A stretch of DNA of 64,000 nt from Sphagnum magellanicum (Eukaryota; Streptophyta; Sphagnopsida; Sphagnales; Sphagnaceae), in the NCBI GenBank assembly GCA_021904315.1, contig CM038918.1:11237349-11301348 (forward strand), given 5' to 3'. Positions 24,301 to 36,298 of the stretch are shown here, one piece after another. Under the pieces are notes generated by a model, which was not told the origin of the DNA, ran no database searches, and saw only the letters and a program-made list of their open reading frames with translations. The translations under genes were made by a program, and so were the position numbers. Position 1 is the first letter of the stretch; every line of letters begins with the position of its first letter.

Positions 24301-25218
24301 TCCATTGTTTTTAGCATTTAAACAAAATTTGAACCCCTCCTATTGGCGCGTCTAGTGCATTAAAAATTGTCAAAAATGGAATATAATTGAAAAAGTTATG
24401 GCCCCTCAAAATAGAGGGGTCAAGAACTTTAAAAACAAACCACCAAATGTTACAAAGGTCGATTCCCAAACACCCACAAAATTTCTTATATGTTGTTTTG
24501 TTGTTATTAAAGTTGAAAGATAATTTGTAGAACTTCAAATGGTGTTCCTATAACATTTTAAATTGTTTTAAAGTTATGAGGTTTGAAAGTAAGAGGGGTC
24601 AAAAAAAAAAAAAACATGTTTTGTAAATTGGATTTTTTTTTTTTTTTCATTATTCATTTTCCTTTACACTTCAAAGATGATTTCAAAAACTTGAGGTAGC
24701 ATTCCCATAACATTTTAAATCACTCAAAATGAAACACATATGATGAAAATATAAATAACCGATGAATATATATCCATATTAAAGTGGTTGGATTGTAGTC
24801 ATGTGGGGGTTTCATGGTAGCTTCACTATTGGATTGCACGGTGGTCATAAAGAAACTAGATTGTTATTTAAGTAACACATGATCTAATTAACTCGCATGT
24901 GATTTGGCATCTAGTTCAATCAATCTCTAGTAACAATAGTGTGATTTAAAAATTTGTAGATGCATAGGGAACTTAGGGCAACTTCTGGTTATACCTAATA
25001 TTGAGGGTAAATAATGCCAATTGTATTCATGAGCTTTTGTGTCGAAAACCTTCTGTCAAGTTCAAGTATTAAACCATTTGTAGCAAAAGTGCATTGGTTT
25101 TTCACATCTTGGCATACATCTGTCCAATCTTCCTTGGTGACCATGGACACAACTCCAATGCACTTATTAGTTTTGTGCAACATGTTGTCATGCTCGTATG
25201 CATGGCCTTATACATAAT
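24301..25218. other. Intergenic, no gene recognised
   Basis: AT-rich sequence with long A and T runs near 24602 and 24635. No coding or structural signal that I can support. Confidence 0.45.
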
Positions 25219-26691
25219 GACCGGTTACGGGCATGCCAATCATGTTTTTAGGGTTAATGTACGTTCTTAGGTTACTATACGTTGTTAGGTGTTTTAGGGT
25301 TATGGCTTGTTTAGGGTTTTAGCTTGTTGACCGTTGTATAAAAGGCCAAGCTCTTCCCTTCTCTTGTTAGTTTTTCTAAAATTTATTTGTCAGGGAGAGT
25401 TTCCTGCATAGTTAGACTGGATTTATAGATGCTCATGGCGGCTATTGCACGGCCACCATTTACATACACTACGTTTTCTTTCTTTCTTTTTAATTTAATT
25501 ATAGAAAAACTACTCTCTATCACTTAATGTTGAAAGTCGCAGATTTTTCCTGGCTTTGAGTTTCTTGGGTTTCTTTTGCTTGTTGGTTTTTTGTGTTCTT
25601 GAGTTGATGCTACTTTTTTTCCTTTTTATGCTCTTGTACTGGAACTATAACAAGAACAATAACAACCATAACTAGTAGCAACGCAAGTGAGGGAGAAGGG
25701 ACATTAGAAACAAACTATAAGTTGTGAAGTTCTAAGTTTTGGAATTTCGGAGGGTTGAAGGAGTGAGCAACTCCAAAGCTTGTTTTACTGCCAACTTTAG
25801 GTCTTGGGAACACGCGCACACACACACACACACAAGGTTTGATTGTAATACAAGATCTACACCAAGTGATGCAACCCACATACATTTGTTTTCCTTATAC
25901 ATGGGTTTTGAGGTTAGTATCTGGTTTTTGAGCTTGCAATCATGTAGTGAGTAGCCCATGTAGCAGCTCTAGAAGAAGAAGAAGAAGAAGAAAAAGAAGA
26001 GTAATTTTTTAAAAAATTCTTTTCTTTTTTGCACATCATCGCCGTAGAGTTCATGGACATAGACCGCTCTGTAGCATTGCCATCGATGTAATTGTTGGTG
26101 TAATCAATTGCAATTGTGTTCCATTCCGTTCCATTTTGTTCACCATTTGTTGCCATTTTGTTCGCCGTCCATCGTAGTTATGTCCACAGATGTTTGTCCA
26201 CCAACGTCCGTCCGTCGCCGTTCATCCTCATTGACGCACCATATTCTTCAAACCATATGTATTGTGTACATACGTATCTGATACCTTTCCATTACGATTG
26301 TATTTAATTGCATAAATTGTGTTAGAACTTTGTAGTTAGTGTTTTGTATTGCTACAAAATTTTGGGGCATGGGACAACACCATGTCCTTGGATGATGAAA
26401 ACAATACTGTTTAATCAAAGCCAAGGTATCAGCTACGAAGTAACACACAATCATTTGAATCGATTTTTTTAAGCTCACGATGATCACGACGGTACCATCA
26501 AATTCTACAGCGCCATCGTCATCCAATACAACTCCTACCAAGAATTCAGGTTCAAGTTACATTACATCAATGATACATTAGAGTCCATTTGGAGGGGTTA
26601 ATTAGTGGGGTATGTATGTTGTCGCACCAACTTTCACACCATCACCATATATTCTGCTACAAGTCGTTACCTCTACACCATATACACCATG
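25219..26691 (+). promoter_or_regulatory. Presumed 5' LTR and leader of the methyltransferase retroelement
   Basis: This interval lies just before the gag start at 26692 and contains a TATA-like box (TATAAAAG, 25337) spaced as in an LTR promoter. It also holds a (CA)n run near 25812 and a (GAA)n run near 25973. I could not match it to sequence after the polypurine tract at the 3' end (from 36503), nor find a clear primer-binding site, so the LTR extent is unknown. Position relative to gag is the main argument. Confidence 0.35.
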
Positions 26692-27920
26692 GAGGTTAAC
26701 AGTTCCTTTGGGAAAATTGAGAAGTTCAACAAAATGCCAAGTATCATTTCTTTGAGGGAGTTCAAGGTAACTTTTTCAATCATGGTTTATGAATTAGAGT
26801 TCAAGTATGGCGCTAATTACACCGAGGTGTTTGCATTCAAACAATTGGCCCATTATGTGCATTATGAGGCATTGGATGTCTACAAGCAACATTCTCTGAG
26901 GATTTTGGGCGTCACCCAGATCCCTAATCCAGCTTATGCTAAAGCCATTGCCACCACCTTTCAAGCTGCATTGCAAGCTACCATTGCACATCATGGGATT
27001 GTGCCCAATAATCCAATACTTATTTCAGTAAACCTTTCTCCTCAACAACTCATTGTTGCTACCACAAACAATCCTCCCACCATCGATGCACTAACTTTTG
27101 CTGATCTAGTGGGGGAATTCTTTCGAGTTCTTAAGCTTGAATTCTCAGTCAAAAGTTTTTAAAAAAAATTTAGCTCACCACCTTCTTTCGGCAAAAGGAT
27201 GAAACCTTTAAGATGCTTTACATGAGGCTTCTCAAGCTTAAAGAAGATACTCATAGCATCACAAACCTGTAAGTTGCCCATTGGTATTGTTGGAAAGTAC
27301 TCCGACACTCCATGCGCAGGTTTTGCAACAGGTTTTTGTGGAAATTTGGAGACTCATACACTTTGTTAGATGTGTACAACATTTCTAAAAAACTAAAGTT
27401 GGCTCATGCACACTATGAGGCCAATATAATGAAACCTTCATCACATTCAAGGCCTAAGCCTCCACTAGCTGCGCCAACCAAATCATCACATTCTTCTTCA
27501 AGGGCTAAAACGGTGCATTCGGCTATATCCATCCTACCCACAAAGCTAGTAAATGCAACATTCTTTCCAAAGATCTTTTTTGTGATTAGTGTGGGAAAGA
27601 GGGACATCAAGAAGCTGTTTATTTTCCCAAGTTCCCCGAATGGAAGCAACTTCGATTACCACAGCAAAATCTACCATCATCTTCCATTGCCCCTCAACCA
27701 CAAGCCAAGGCACTTCAACCTTCCATCCAGGCTTTCCCCACCAAGGGTAATTCTAGTAAGAATGTTAAGAAGAAAGGGCACAATGTTGACAAGAGGGAGG
27801 TGCTTCAAACCCATGCCGTTCAAGTTCAAATTCTACAAAATGAACTCGAATCATTAAGGGCCCAACTTGTTAATCTAAAAATCAAGTCTTCCCACCCAAC
27901 TAGTCATGCCCAACTTGTAT
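26692..27920 (+). pseudogene. gag of the methyltransferase retroelement
   Basis: The ATG at 26692 opens a capsid-like stretch (MEVNSSFGKIEKFN; then FADLVGEFFRVLKL) that is open to 27160. After frameshifts it continues through RFCNRFLWKFGDS. The zinc knuckle reads CD, stop, CGKEGH, then V-Y-F-P (27575-27620): two Cys and the His are kept, one codon is TAG, and the last Cys is Tyr. A short predicted coiled coil follows (VQILQNELESLRAQLVNLK, about 27810-27880). Typical gag layout with an extra coiled coil. Confidence 0.75.
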
Positions 27921-28680
27921 AGGGTTTAGGATCACGGGAGAGACCTCTTAGGTCGTTCTATGGCTTCTCACACGATGCCATGGTTAGGGAATATGTTCTT
28001 TCCAATGCACACAATTCTAATCTCACACCAAAATTTGTCACTTTTTTTACCCTTCCTATTTTGCGACATAAGAGGCTAGTGTCGCACCCAAAGTTTCTGC
28101 CATTAGGCAGCTAATTCAAACTAATGGACTTGCATCTGGTTTAAGTCTTATTACCAAGGTTAGAGGAATTCAAACAGTGATGCCACAATCTTTTTGTCCT
28201 CTCAACACAAAAGAAGAACACACCTTGTTGATGAAGGGGCAGGAGACTATTACACCACAAGCTACTAGGGCATCGAATTCCACTAGAAGAAAAACATGTA
28301 TTTTCGAGTGCTCTTTGCGACTAGATTTTAGTCGCAAGAGACATTTTGCAACTAAAATCCTTTTAGTCGCCTAAGACAAGTTGCATGTGAAAACTAGTCG
28401 CAAATGACAAAAAGTATAAAGTCAACAAATACATTTCATCCTTTGACTCCATTGTATACGTACTGTCACATGCAACTAATATGCGACTATTTTGGTCACA
28501 ATTCAAGGCAAATCATGTGCTGCCACGTGTTTTAATATATGATTATTTATATTATTATTATTATTATTTTGAAATAATCTAAGACGTTCAATTCAAAGAC
28601 TTGGATGATCTTATATTATGGCACGTGGCCCAATGTAAATATGCCACGTGGCATTAAAAAAATAATTTAATAAAAATATT

Positions 28681-28915
28681 AATATTAGGTTGGTAGGTAC
28701 CTAGGTAGGTACATAAATAGGTGCCTACAATCCTTACCTACCTACCTACCTACCTACCTAGGTAAAGTAGTAAATAGGTAGGTTCTACCTTCCTAGGCTA
28801 AATACCTACTCATATAAGTAGGTACTTAAATAGGTAGGTACATAGGCTGACCTAGATGGGTAGGTCAAACTAAGTACCTACCTAGCTAGATAGATAAGTA
28901 GGTTGGGGAGGTATG
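28681..28915. repeat. (TAGG)n / (CCTA)n cluster inside the CACTA element
   Basis: Runs of GGTAGGTA and CCTACCTACC in both orientations, so the region can fold back on itself. The same kind of cluster occurs at 23890-24015. Confidence 0.85.
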
Positions 28916-30099
28916 TACTTAAGAATTGTGCATTATTTGTTTTTTTGTTTTGGGTTGAGCCTTTTGATTAGCTCATCCCATGTGCACAAACTTCTTAATG
29001 TGAAATTGCATAGGCACACCCCTTTGTTTATATAGTGTTCAAAATAGGAATGGAGAACAAACAATATGGGATAAGTTTTGAAGTTGCAACTTCCTTACAA
29101 ACTAAGTTGTAATTCCAAAGCTTTCTTCATCCCTTATTTTCTAGGGTTTTTAGATTTTTAAACAATTCAAGTACTAGATAATTAAATAATCATTTAGTTC
29201 ATAATGATGAAATTTACATATATTTAAATTATAACTATACACTACAAATATTCAGTATTCATTATCAATTACTTAAATAAGTAATACCTTCTTCATATTT
29301 GACAAACTAACTATCTAGTTACTCACAAGTTATTAATACATAATTCATAAATAATAAAATATTTAATTACTTTTCAGAATCTGATCGAGCTATATATAAT
29401 ATAATTAATATGCAATAAATTTAATGGTTATAATTTAAAATTAAATATTTTAAATATTTATTTTAAAATTATATATAATGAATTAAATTTTTTTATTAGG
29501 AAGTAAATTCTTACACAAAATTTTGAAGAATTATTATTCAACTAATTACATTATTTATTATATAATAACATTTATTTTTGTAAAAATTATTATAGGTCAA
29601 ATAATTTTTTTCTCTTGGTAATTATTAACTATAAATACAATAATTTGTTAAACATAACATTAATTTTCATAATTACTATAAAATTACTATAAAATATTTA
29701 TCATAGATGATTAATCACAGAATTTTTTAAGATAATATTATTGTATAATAATTCATGAAATTAAAATCAGTAAAATAATTATTCCAACTACACTATATTT
29801 TTTTCCAAAATTTTAATTCAGGTTTGAAGTTATAAATTAAAGAGTGTGAATAATTATGTTCAATTAGAAAATAATTATGCACATACTAATTAATTCTTAT
29901 ATGAAGTAATTACAATGATTTTAAAGTAATGTCACATTAATTTATTTAATTAATTTATTCTAATATAATAATATAAATTATATAATATACAAATCTATGT
30001 CATAACAATAATTATTTAGTATCACTTAGATTTAATAAACATAATCATTTATAATTATTTATAAAAGTGATTTATTGTGGATAACACTAGTAAAAAAAC

Positions 30100-31090
30100 C
30101 CTTGAAATTCAATCAATAATTTTTTGAATTAAAATATAAATTTAAGATTCCAAAATAGTAATTCAGAATTCAAATATCGGTTTTTAGAAGTTTTTAGAAG
30201 TTAAATAAGAAATTTCAGAATTGAAATGTTAATTTTCAGATTCAAATAATAATATTCAAAATTAAAATTTGCATTTGAAGACTTAATTAATAAATTTCTG
30301 AATTGAAATATTAATTCTGAGAATCCAAAATAATAATATGGAATTCCAATTTCAACTTTCAAGTCAAATAATTTCTTAAAATTTAAATTTTAAACTTTAA
30401 AATTCAAATATCAAATTTCAAGTTGAAATAAAAATATTTAAAATCAAGTTGCCAATTTTTAGAGTCAATAAAGTTTTTTAATTTTAAATAATAATTTTTA
30501 GATTCAAAAAAATAATTTAGAATTCAAATATCAGTTTTTAGATCAAAAAAGTTTTTTGAATTTAAATAAAAAATTTCAGAATTGAAATGTTAATTTTCAT
30601 ATTCAAATAACAATATTCAAAATTAAAATGTCCATTTTTAGACTCAATTACTAATTTTCAGACTTGAAGTATTAATTTTGAAAATCTAAATTTCAGGTTC
30701 GAATTAAATGATTATTTAAAATATAAATGAAAAAATTTCATAGGTGAAATATAAATTTCATATTCACATAAAAATACTCAAAATTAAATGGAATATTCAA
30801 ATTAATCCATTTTTATGATCAATTATAATTTTCTGAATTGAAATACTAATTTTTGGATTCGAAAATATTAATTTAGAATTCAAAATCAATTTTTAGATCA
30901 AATCAGTCTTTTTGAATTGAAAATATCATATTCAATCAAAATTTTCAAATTCAAATAATGTTTTAAACAATTGAAATAACAATTTTCAGATTCAAATATC
31001 AAGTTTCAAATTTTAATAAAATTTTTAAAAAGTTAAAATAACAATTTTTCATAATTGAAATATCAATATTCATATTTGAATAAAAAAATT
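30100..31090. repeat. AT-rich degenerate tandem array, ~361-bp higher-order unit
   Basis: Words such as AATTTCAGAATTGAAATG and TTCAAATAATAATATTC recur throughout. One long phrase at 30211 recurs at 30572, a period of 361 bp. It lies inside the CACTA element. Confidence 0.7.
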
Positions 31091-31524
31091 CAAAGTTCAA
31101 ATATTAATTTTGCGATTCATTATATGAACAATATACATATGTATGCATATATATATATATAATTTTAGTACATACATTAAAATATACTCGTATGTCATTG
31201 TAGGATACCTTTAGGATGTAACTAATTTGGTGACTATTGTGACTAATGGGACATATCAACCTATTAATGGAGGAGAATAAATGTAAAATTGATGTAACCG
31301 ATATGATGAAATTTCTAATAGTTGCATCATAGTTGTGAAAATGACCAAAATAGTTGAAAGTTGGTCTTGTAGTTGCAAATATTCTCAAATCTAGTCGCAA
31401 ACGACTATAAGTCGCATGTAGTCGTAAATTGACTAGTTACATTTTGGCTGATTTCTACTAGTGTTCTCATGTCCCAAGAGTACATGTACATCACGAAAAC
31501 ACATAATTTTCCACTAATCAACTT

Positions 31525-31812
31525 ATGGAGTGCCAACTTCAAATGCGTGAAGTGGCGCAAAAGCTTGTGAGTACACCGTTGTTTAGTTTTCAAGACTTGA
31601 AGCTAAGCACCAGGGACATAATTACAATACTAAAAGATACCCTGAACACTACATCAAGTTTTTTACTAATCCTTAATCCACATGCTATAGGGGTCCCATC
31701 CAACACCTTGGAAAGAAATTCGATTGGCTCACGTGTTGTAAATGGCATTCGTAATCTGGTCACTAATTTTAGCATGGTTAAACTAGTGGGCTCTCTATTT
31801 ATGATTCTATAG
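31525..31812 (+). pseudogene. Spacer ORF between gag and protease
   Basis: 95 residues (starting MECQLQMREVAQKLVS) in the same frame as the piece 28177-28280 left of the CACTA insertion, so the two halves were once continuous. No domain was recognised. It probably belongs to the polyprotein region upstream of the protease. Confidence 0.5.
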
Positions 31813-31959
31813 TCACATATCAAAAGGGAGCTAAGAACACCTCATTTGTGGATTTGTTACTCAACAAAGGCGTTGTGGATAACCATTCTTTCCACAAAGT
31901 TTTTCACTCATTTCTGAAGGTGGTGCCTATTGAAAGAACTTCCATCACCACCGGAGTTG

Positions 31960-32270
31960 CCATTGTCAACAATATCGAGTCAGCAATCTAGGTGGGAGGA
32001 TAGACACCCAAAGTGGTACTTCTTAATACAGGTGCCCAACCAATGATTCTTAGAGTTCAATTCACCAAGAAGATGGGCATGCTCGATTCCAAACTACAAA
32101 AATTTATGTGGCAAATTCGCACCATTAGTGGGAGCATAGAGGAGGTACTTGGGGAAAGCTTGGATCTGATTGCATTTAACTTCAATGAAACTATAAATCA
32201 GGAACTTTGCCTACATGCTAAATGTTTAGTCACCAATGCCACCAATTATGATGTGTTCATTGGGTAAGAG
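31960..32270 (+). pseudogene. Aspartic protease with D-to-N active site
   Basis: The frame reads VVLLNTGAQPMILRVQF and ends LVTNATNYDVFIG (32013-32264), matching retropepsin spacing (active-site D-T-G, then a hydrophobic C-terminal block before I-G). The catalytic aspartate codon GAC/GAT is AAT here (32025-32027), a G-to-A change that would inactivate it. The region continues as EALFPPGFTIDNWFEHA, a segment that links to the methyltransferase. Confidence 0.7.
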
Positions 32271-32439
32271 GCCTTATTTCCACCAGGTTTCACAATTGAC
32301 AATTGGTTCGAACATGCTCACTACCAAGTGGATTGAAAGACTGATGGCCACCTGGGATATAAACCTAAACCTTGATTTACATAGAAAGCATAGTGATATG
32401 GCTCACCATTGTATGCTCAAGGAAGCACATACCATTTAG

Positions 32440-33290
32440 ACATACAATTAATTCAGAAGAAGCATATGGAATTATTTGGCCCCATGGACTTCATCATTTT
32501 AAGTTGGGAGTGTCAAGGATTTTCCGCAGCTAGATTTGGAGAAGGCTTGAATGACACAAGATCCAATCTCTTCATGGACATGGTACGACTGATCACCTAG
32601 GCTTAATCCATTTCTCTTACGTTTGGTATGTAATTAGAACACCCCTTCTCAACTTGACCAGAGAGAGAAAGTCTAGGAGCACTACATGCTGGTCAAGCAT
32701 TACCTTGGAAAGTTGCTCCTATTCGATGTGGCGTAATGCGGTTCCTATGCGCACCAGCTGTGCAACTAGTGGACCAACCTTGCACCACTCTCAGTTTTGT
32801 AGTTGGCTTTGAGATACACCATTAAAGACCCTAACCTACATGTTTTTCACATATTGGATGATTAAAGCTCTTGCCAAATAGTAAAAAAACCTCCTTGGTT
32901 TCCTGCGAACATAATAGGAAAACCAAGAAGTGTTTGGCCCAGCTTTGTTTCCTTCCCAGGAGCACATGCCTTTCAAGGAGATGGACCAGGCCTAGTGTAT
33001 TGTCATGCTTTGGCCACTTGGGATGAATTAAACCCAAAAGAAAGAGAAAGGGCTATGGGGTTCCAAATTGGCACTACCACTCACACAAGGTGACTAAATT
33101 GGAATGTAACGTTCTACTAGTGAGAAGTATGGACCTAAACTCCCTTACATGGTTATTGGTAACCTGTGTGTTCTTTCAAATGTACACAACACCAACACCT
33201 AATTCAACCAACTTACAGTTTTGGCGATGCGACTACATGGCACCTCGACCAAGTACACTTGCCTATCTTCAACACTCTACATTTCACTTT
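32440..33290 (+). pseudogene. C5-cytosine DNA methyltransferase domain (decayed) within retrotransposon
   Basis: Transfers a methyl group from S-adenosylmethionine to cytosine C5. Motif IV is clear: GPMDFIILSWECQGFS with the catalytic Cys at 32511-32513, followed by GEGLNDTRSNLF. Motif VI survives as (E)NTPSQL (about 32638-32655), motif VIII as CGSYAHQLCN (normally Q-x-R-x-R; both Arg altered), and motif IX as PKERERAMGFQ (about 33034-33066). The C-terminal LNSLTWLL (about 33138-33161) is the motif X region. GKPRSVWPSFVSFPGAH and DGPGLVYCHALATW (32917-33022) fill the target-recognition part. SAM-binding motif I (F-x-G-x-G) is absent, apparently deleted around 32437-32440. At least eight stops are in frame. 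Confidence 0.88.
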
Positions 33291-33519
33291 TAATGTTGGG
33301 GGGAGGAGGTCCATGTAATTTGACTCAAGTTGTTTGTGATACACTAAGAGGTACATTAGTTTATGGAGAAATAATTACAACCTTCTACAAATCTGCGTAG
33401 TTGGATAGTGGAAAACCCAATACACTAGGTTTTTCAAACACATTTTCCAACTCCATTCCATGAGTTTCCAACTACCCTTTCATTATGGGGAACCAACTCA
33501 CCAAGAAGGAGAGAAACCA

Positions 33520-34370
33520 GGTCACAAACTTGTTAATTAAGTATGAGAATGTGTTCATATTCTCAATGAAAGACTTAAGTAGGTGTAAGACCATGTAGTT
33601 TTCTATAGACCTTACAAATGAGACATCCATCTATCGAAAGAGGCATAGGTTGAGCAAACATGAATGGAAATTAGTATATGAAAGATGCAAATAGCTCCAC
33701 GAGGTTGGTTTCATTCAACCATCAAATTTTGATTTCATAGCCACTATAGTAATGTTAGCAAAGAAGGATTCAACTGGATTATGGACTGAGAAAAGGATGT
33801 CCAGGGATTATAGGCCTTTGAACCTAGTTACACCTCAGGACGGGTACCCCATGGCCACCCTGAAGAATTGTTGAATAACATTAGAGACTCAAACATTTTC
33901 ACAATTATGGATTTGAGACAAGGCTTCAACTAGATTATGCTCGATGCAAAGGATTGCAAAAAAATGACATTCCATGGAAGCAACAAGTTGTGGGAATGGC
34001 TTGTGATGCCTTTTGGATTGAAGAATGCACATGTTTCTTTCAGCGAGTCATGGACTAGGCTCTCCAAAGGGCAAATTTCCTGAAGTGCTCCATAGATGAT
34101 GTCCTAGTGCATAGCAAGGGACTCATGCAACACTTGGCTCATCTTGAGGAGTTATTCAAGAAGCTCCATGAAGTTAATATGAAGATCCATCCTAAAAAGT
34201 GTGAGTTTGTTGTCACCTCAGTAGTTTACCTTGAACACAAAATTTTGCCAAATGGTATTATGGCTCATTGGGCCAAAGTAGTAGCCATTTTGGAGATGCC
34301 CAATCCTACTGATGTTCACATTTTGAGGAGTTTCATCAGACTATGTAATTATTACAAAATTTATGTCTAA
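33520..34370 (+). pseudogene. Reverse transcriptase of the methyltransferase retroelement
   Basis: Readable blocks in order: NLLIKYENVFIFSMKDLSRC, IYRKRHRLSKHEWKLVYERC, IQPSNFDF, AKKDSTGLWTEKRM, then the palm block (WLVMPFGLKNA at 33999-34028) and the catalytic CSIDDVLVHSKG (normally Y-I/V-D-D; here S-I-D-D, about 34090). KKCEFVVTSVVYLEHKILPN and RSFIRLCNYYKIYV finish the domain. Sequence and order are Ty3-like but clearly a different lineage from the chromovirus at 595-6835. Confidence 0.92.
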
Positions 34371-34509
34371 GACTTTGGTACTATTGTTCATCCTCTCTTT
34401 ACATTGTTAAAGAAGGATGTTGTTTGGACATGGAGTGAAGAGGTTCAGGAAACTTTCAACACACTCAAGGAAAAGCTTTCAAAGTTCCCCATTTTGAGGA
34501 GACTTGATT

Positions 34510-34930
34510 TGAGCAAGGTCTTCATTCTACACACTAACTAAAGTGTTCTTGGTATTGGTGCTATTCTTGGCCAACTTGATGAGGAAGGTAAAGAATATGT
34601 TATCGCTTATGTATCTCGAAATAATAAGGCTGAGAGCAACTATTCTTCATATGAAGGGGAATGTCTTGTTGTTGTATGGGCCGTCATACATTTCAGGCCC
34701 TATCTTTATGGCACCAAGTTCACTTTGTATACTAACCACCAGCCTATCAAATGGTTGATGACCAATGACAAGCTTACTAATAAATTAGTTCATTGGGCGT
34801 TTATATTTCAGGAGTATGAGTTCAAGGTTATTCATCAACCTGGTATTACACATCAAAACATGGATACCATGTCATGGAGACCCCTCACTACCTCTGAAGA
34901 TTTCTTAAAAGCTAGGCAAAACTTCAACTA
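34510..34930 (+). pseudogene. RNase H of the methyltransferase retroelement
   Basis: Reads FILHTN, stop, SVLGIGAILGQLDEEGKEY, then SNYSSYEGECLVVVWAVIHF, YLYGTKFTLYTNHQPIKWL and ending PGITHQNMDTMSW. This is the Ty3 RNase H order. Two catalytic aspartates (T-D-x-S and Y-T-D-H) are both Asn here; the Glu in Y-S-S-Y-E-G-E is kept. The D-to-N pair fits G-to-A decay. Confidence 0.9.
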
Positions 34931-35049
34931 GATTTCAGCAGTACATGTATCTTATGCATCTAGTTATCTTGCACTACTACAATGTAACCTAGTTGAACAT
35001 CCCATTGTGGATATATGGGAGGATTTGGACACTATGAGGTTTTTTCAAC

Positions 35050-36060
35050 ATGGGGGATACCCTCCCCAAGTTACATCAAGTCAACGAGATCGTATACAAT
35101 AGCAATCCAAACGCTACTTATGGAGGGACAATCACCTTGTCCGATGCTTACCACAAGGCAATAGAATGGTTCCTCCACCACATGAACGGCTTAGTCTTAT
35201 TTAGAAGGTACATTCGGAGCTTGGACACTTTGGAGTTAAACGTACCTATAGCCTTTTTGCTTTTCATTACCATTGGAGAGGTATGTATGCTCAAGTCTAA
35301 AACGTCATTGCTAGGTGTGAATAATGTGATAAAGTGAGAATTTCCTTTTCCTTTCGATAGCTCATGCTTTTTCCACTCCTTATTCAATGCATGTTCTATC
35401 GCTAGTCATGTGATTGAGTTGGAGAATTACCACAAACCTCTAAGGGTAATGTCTACATCATGATTATGATTGAACATTTTTCAAAGTGGGTTGAGGTTAT
35501 TATGCTATTAGACAAATCATCACACAACACTAACCAAGTTTTCTTACAATAGGTCCTAAGTAGGTTTGGGGCTAGTGCTTAATGCCTTATTGATCAAGGA
35601 TCAAAATTCAGAGGATAATTCCAAGATCTACTTGATCATGCTTTCATTGACCATCGCCGGACTTCAAGGGATCATCCCCAAGCTGATGGCCTTGTAGAGA
35701 AAATGGTTCAAACATGCAAAAAGGGATTTCGGAAGATTTACTTCATTGGGAACAAAAAAAATTGGGACCTGGCCCCACCATACATCGCCATGGGTTACAG
35801 GATGTTTAAACACGCTTCTTTATCTCATTTCTTTTCTTACTTTCTACTTTTTGGGAGACATCCCATTCCACCCTCTTCCATTACTGCTCAAATGGACTAG
35901 GTTGTGGACTTGGACTCCCTTGCCATTTGCCTTAGGGTCATCGCAGAGAGGGCTGCTCTATTCAAGAGGGTTATGCCCATGGCTGTGAAGAACTTGCACA
36001 ACATCGAGACACCTTATGGTATGCACACACATAAGGTGGCAGTTACAAACCTAAGGTGAA
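35050..36060 (+). pseudogene. Integrase of the methyltransferase retroelement
   Basis: The zinc-binding HHCC domain is visible as HSELGHFGVKRTYS and YHWRGMYAQV, then ARCE, stop, CDK (35210-35330). The core has CD, stop, VGELPQTSKGNVYIMIMIEH (D1), LIDQGSKFRG (D2, about 35590) and HRRTSRDHPQADGLVEKM (E, about 35655-35710). FGRHPIPPSSITAQMD follows. Catalytic acidic positions are largely kept although several codons have become stops. Confidence 0.9.
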
Positions 36061-36298
36061 ACAATTTGATGTTGATGACTTTGTGTATCTCTAGCGGCAA
36101 CCTAATGATACTTTAGACACTTCTTCTGGTCACATTATCTTGAGGATTAAGGCAATCAGGCCTTCAAGTGTGTTGGAGTTGCAAGGAGCTAATGAACGCA
36201 CAATTCGGGATCACTCAAAAAATTATGCCCCTTGCCACTTGCCGAACTTGGATCCTACCATCATCACGTTAACTTGGATTCCTCCATTTGACTATCCA

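Larger units (their letters stand above)
28281..31463 (+). mobile_element. Complete non-autonomous CACTA element (3183 bp) with TTC target duplication
   Basis: Begins CACTAGAAGAAA and ends TTTCTACTAGTG (one mismatch between the inverted ends). It is flanked by TTC on both sides (28278-28280 and 31464-31466), the 3-bp duplication expected of CACTA transposases. Removing the element and one TTC rejoins the interrupted retroelement frame exactly. Subterminal copies of TTGCGACTA/TAGTCGCAA lie at both ends. There is no transposase gene. The inside holds GGCACGTGGC / GCCACGTGGC inverted words (28620-28655), a TAGG/CCTA cluster (28685-28915) and AT-rich repeats (30100-31090). It is closely related to the terminus at 1-232. 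Confidence 0.95.

Noticed and set aside
26248-26541. 97-residue minus-strand frame before the retroelement gag
   Set aside because: No recognisable domain and lies in the presumed leader of a plus-strand element.
25219-26691. Pairing of this region with 36503-36800 as the two LTRs of the methyltransferase element
   Set aside because: No convincing shared sequence was visible between the two ends, so LTR boundaries are left open.
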